From NCBI GenBank assembly GCA_964587525.1, contig CAZPLZ010000203.1:1-5231 (forward strand): a stretch of DNA of 5,231 nt. Direction: 5' to 3'. Origin of the DNA: CAZPLZ01 sp964587525 (lineage in GTDB: Bacteria > Oederibacteriota > CAKKQC01). This document shows, piece after piece, positions 5,083 to 5,231 of this stretch. How positions within the stretch are numbered: the stretch's first letter is position 1; the number at the start of each line of letters is the position of its first letter. Position numbers and translations under genes: made by a program. The notes below the pieces were generated by a model, which saw nothing but the letters and a program-made list of their open reading frames with translations, was not told where the DNA came from and did no database searches.

Positions 5083-5231
5083 ATGCCGCGGCTTATTGAC
5101 GGCATCGAGTTTCATTCTGCCGGTGAGGTAGCCAAAGTGGTGGGCGTGCATCGTCTGACGCTCCTGAGGTGGATCCGCGAAGGGAAGCTCCTGGATGTGG
5201 CGAGGGACCGCAACGGGTGGCGGGTGTTCTC
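5083..5231 (+). CDS. MerR/excisionase-type helix-turn-helix protein, partial
   Basis: The frame opens at ATG 5083 and runs off the window after 49 codons. The visible part begins MPRLIDGIEFHSAGEVAKVV and is a winged helix-turn-helix of the HTH_17/MerR type. AGEVAKVVGVHRLTLLRWIR (13-32) gives the two helices and the turn, and EGKLLDVARDRNGWRVF (33-49) gives the wing, with the R-x-x-N-G-W-R-V/I-F pattern common to this class. The opening is weakly served by GGGA 7 nt before the ATG. Such domains occur in stand-alone regulators, excisionases and N-terminal parts of larger proteins. The missing C-terminus prevents a choice, and no target is known. The phased repeats just upstream are a candidate binding site. 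Confidence 0.75.
   Translation, partial: MPRLIDGIEFHSAGEVAKVVGVHRLTLLRWIREGKLLDVARDRNGWRVF

Overview
The window is a bacterial chromosome segment with GC-rich genes and more AT-rich spacers. It carries a divergent toxin-antitoxin pair, a tRNA gene, a three-gene rhamnose-type sugar operon, a long structured spacer and the start of a regulator gene. The source cannot be fixed from sequence alone. The RbsB/RbsC-type import genes, the RhaB-like kinase and the dispersed CCCTCTCCC dyad recall Verrucomicrobiota or neighbouring heterotrophic groups. That is an impression, not a demonstration.

Left part (1-843). Positions 1-138 hold a 14-bp AT palindrome and a 12-bp-arm stem-loop but no convincing gene. 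On the minus strand, 806 down to 139 encodes a Phd/YefM-type antitoxin followed by a PIN-domain toxin (VapC type), overlapping by TTGA. Their promoter is clear (TTGACT, 17 nt, TATCGT), and a 13-bp palindrome sits inside its spacer. The predicted transcription start is almost on the start codon, so the antitoxin message is probably leaderless.

Middle part (968-4537). tRNA-Arg(CCG) lies at 990-1062. A rhamnulokinase gene begins only 10 nt after the tRNA ends. A lipoprotein sugar-binding protein (GTG start at 2560) and an RbsC-type permease (TTG start at 3602) follow with gaps of 11 and 19 nt, so the three genes look like one operon. Together they would capture a sugar, pass it through the membrane and phosphorylate its keto form. 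The ATP-binding subunit, the isomerase and the aldolase are not in the window, so the importer depends on genes elsewhere.

Right part (4538-5231). A 545-nt spacer holds a large GC-rich dyad repeat just after the permease, two tandem CACT-NN-AGTG palindromes, several hairpins and an eight-T run. Three TGCA-containing repeats follow at an exact 10-bp step. They sit just ahead of a truncated gene for a MerR/excisionase-type helix-turn-helix protein that runs off the window end.

I see no clear new system. The most unusual points are the tRNA-kinase junction, the leaderless antitoxin promoter with its embedded operator, the importer lacking an ATPase, and the helically phased repeats before the regulator.
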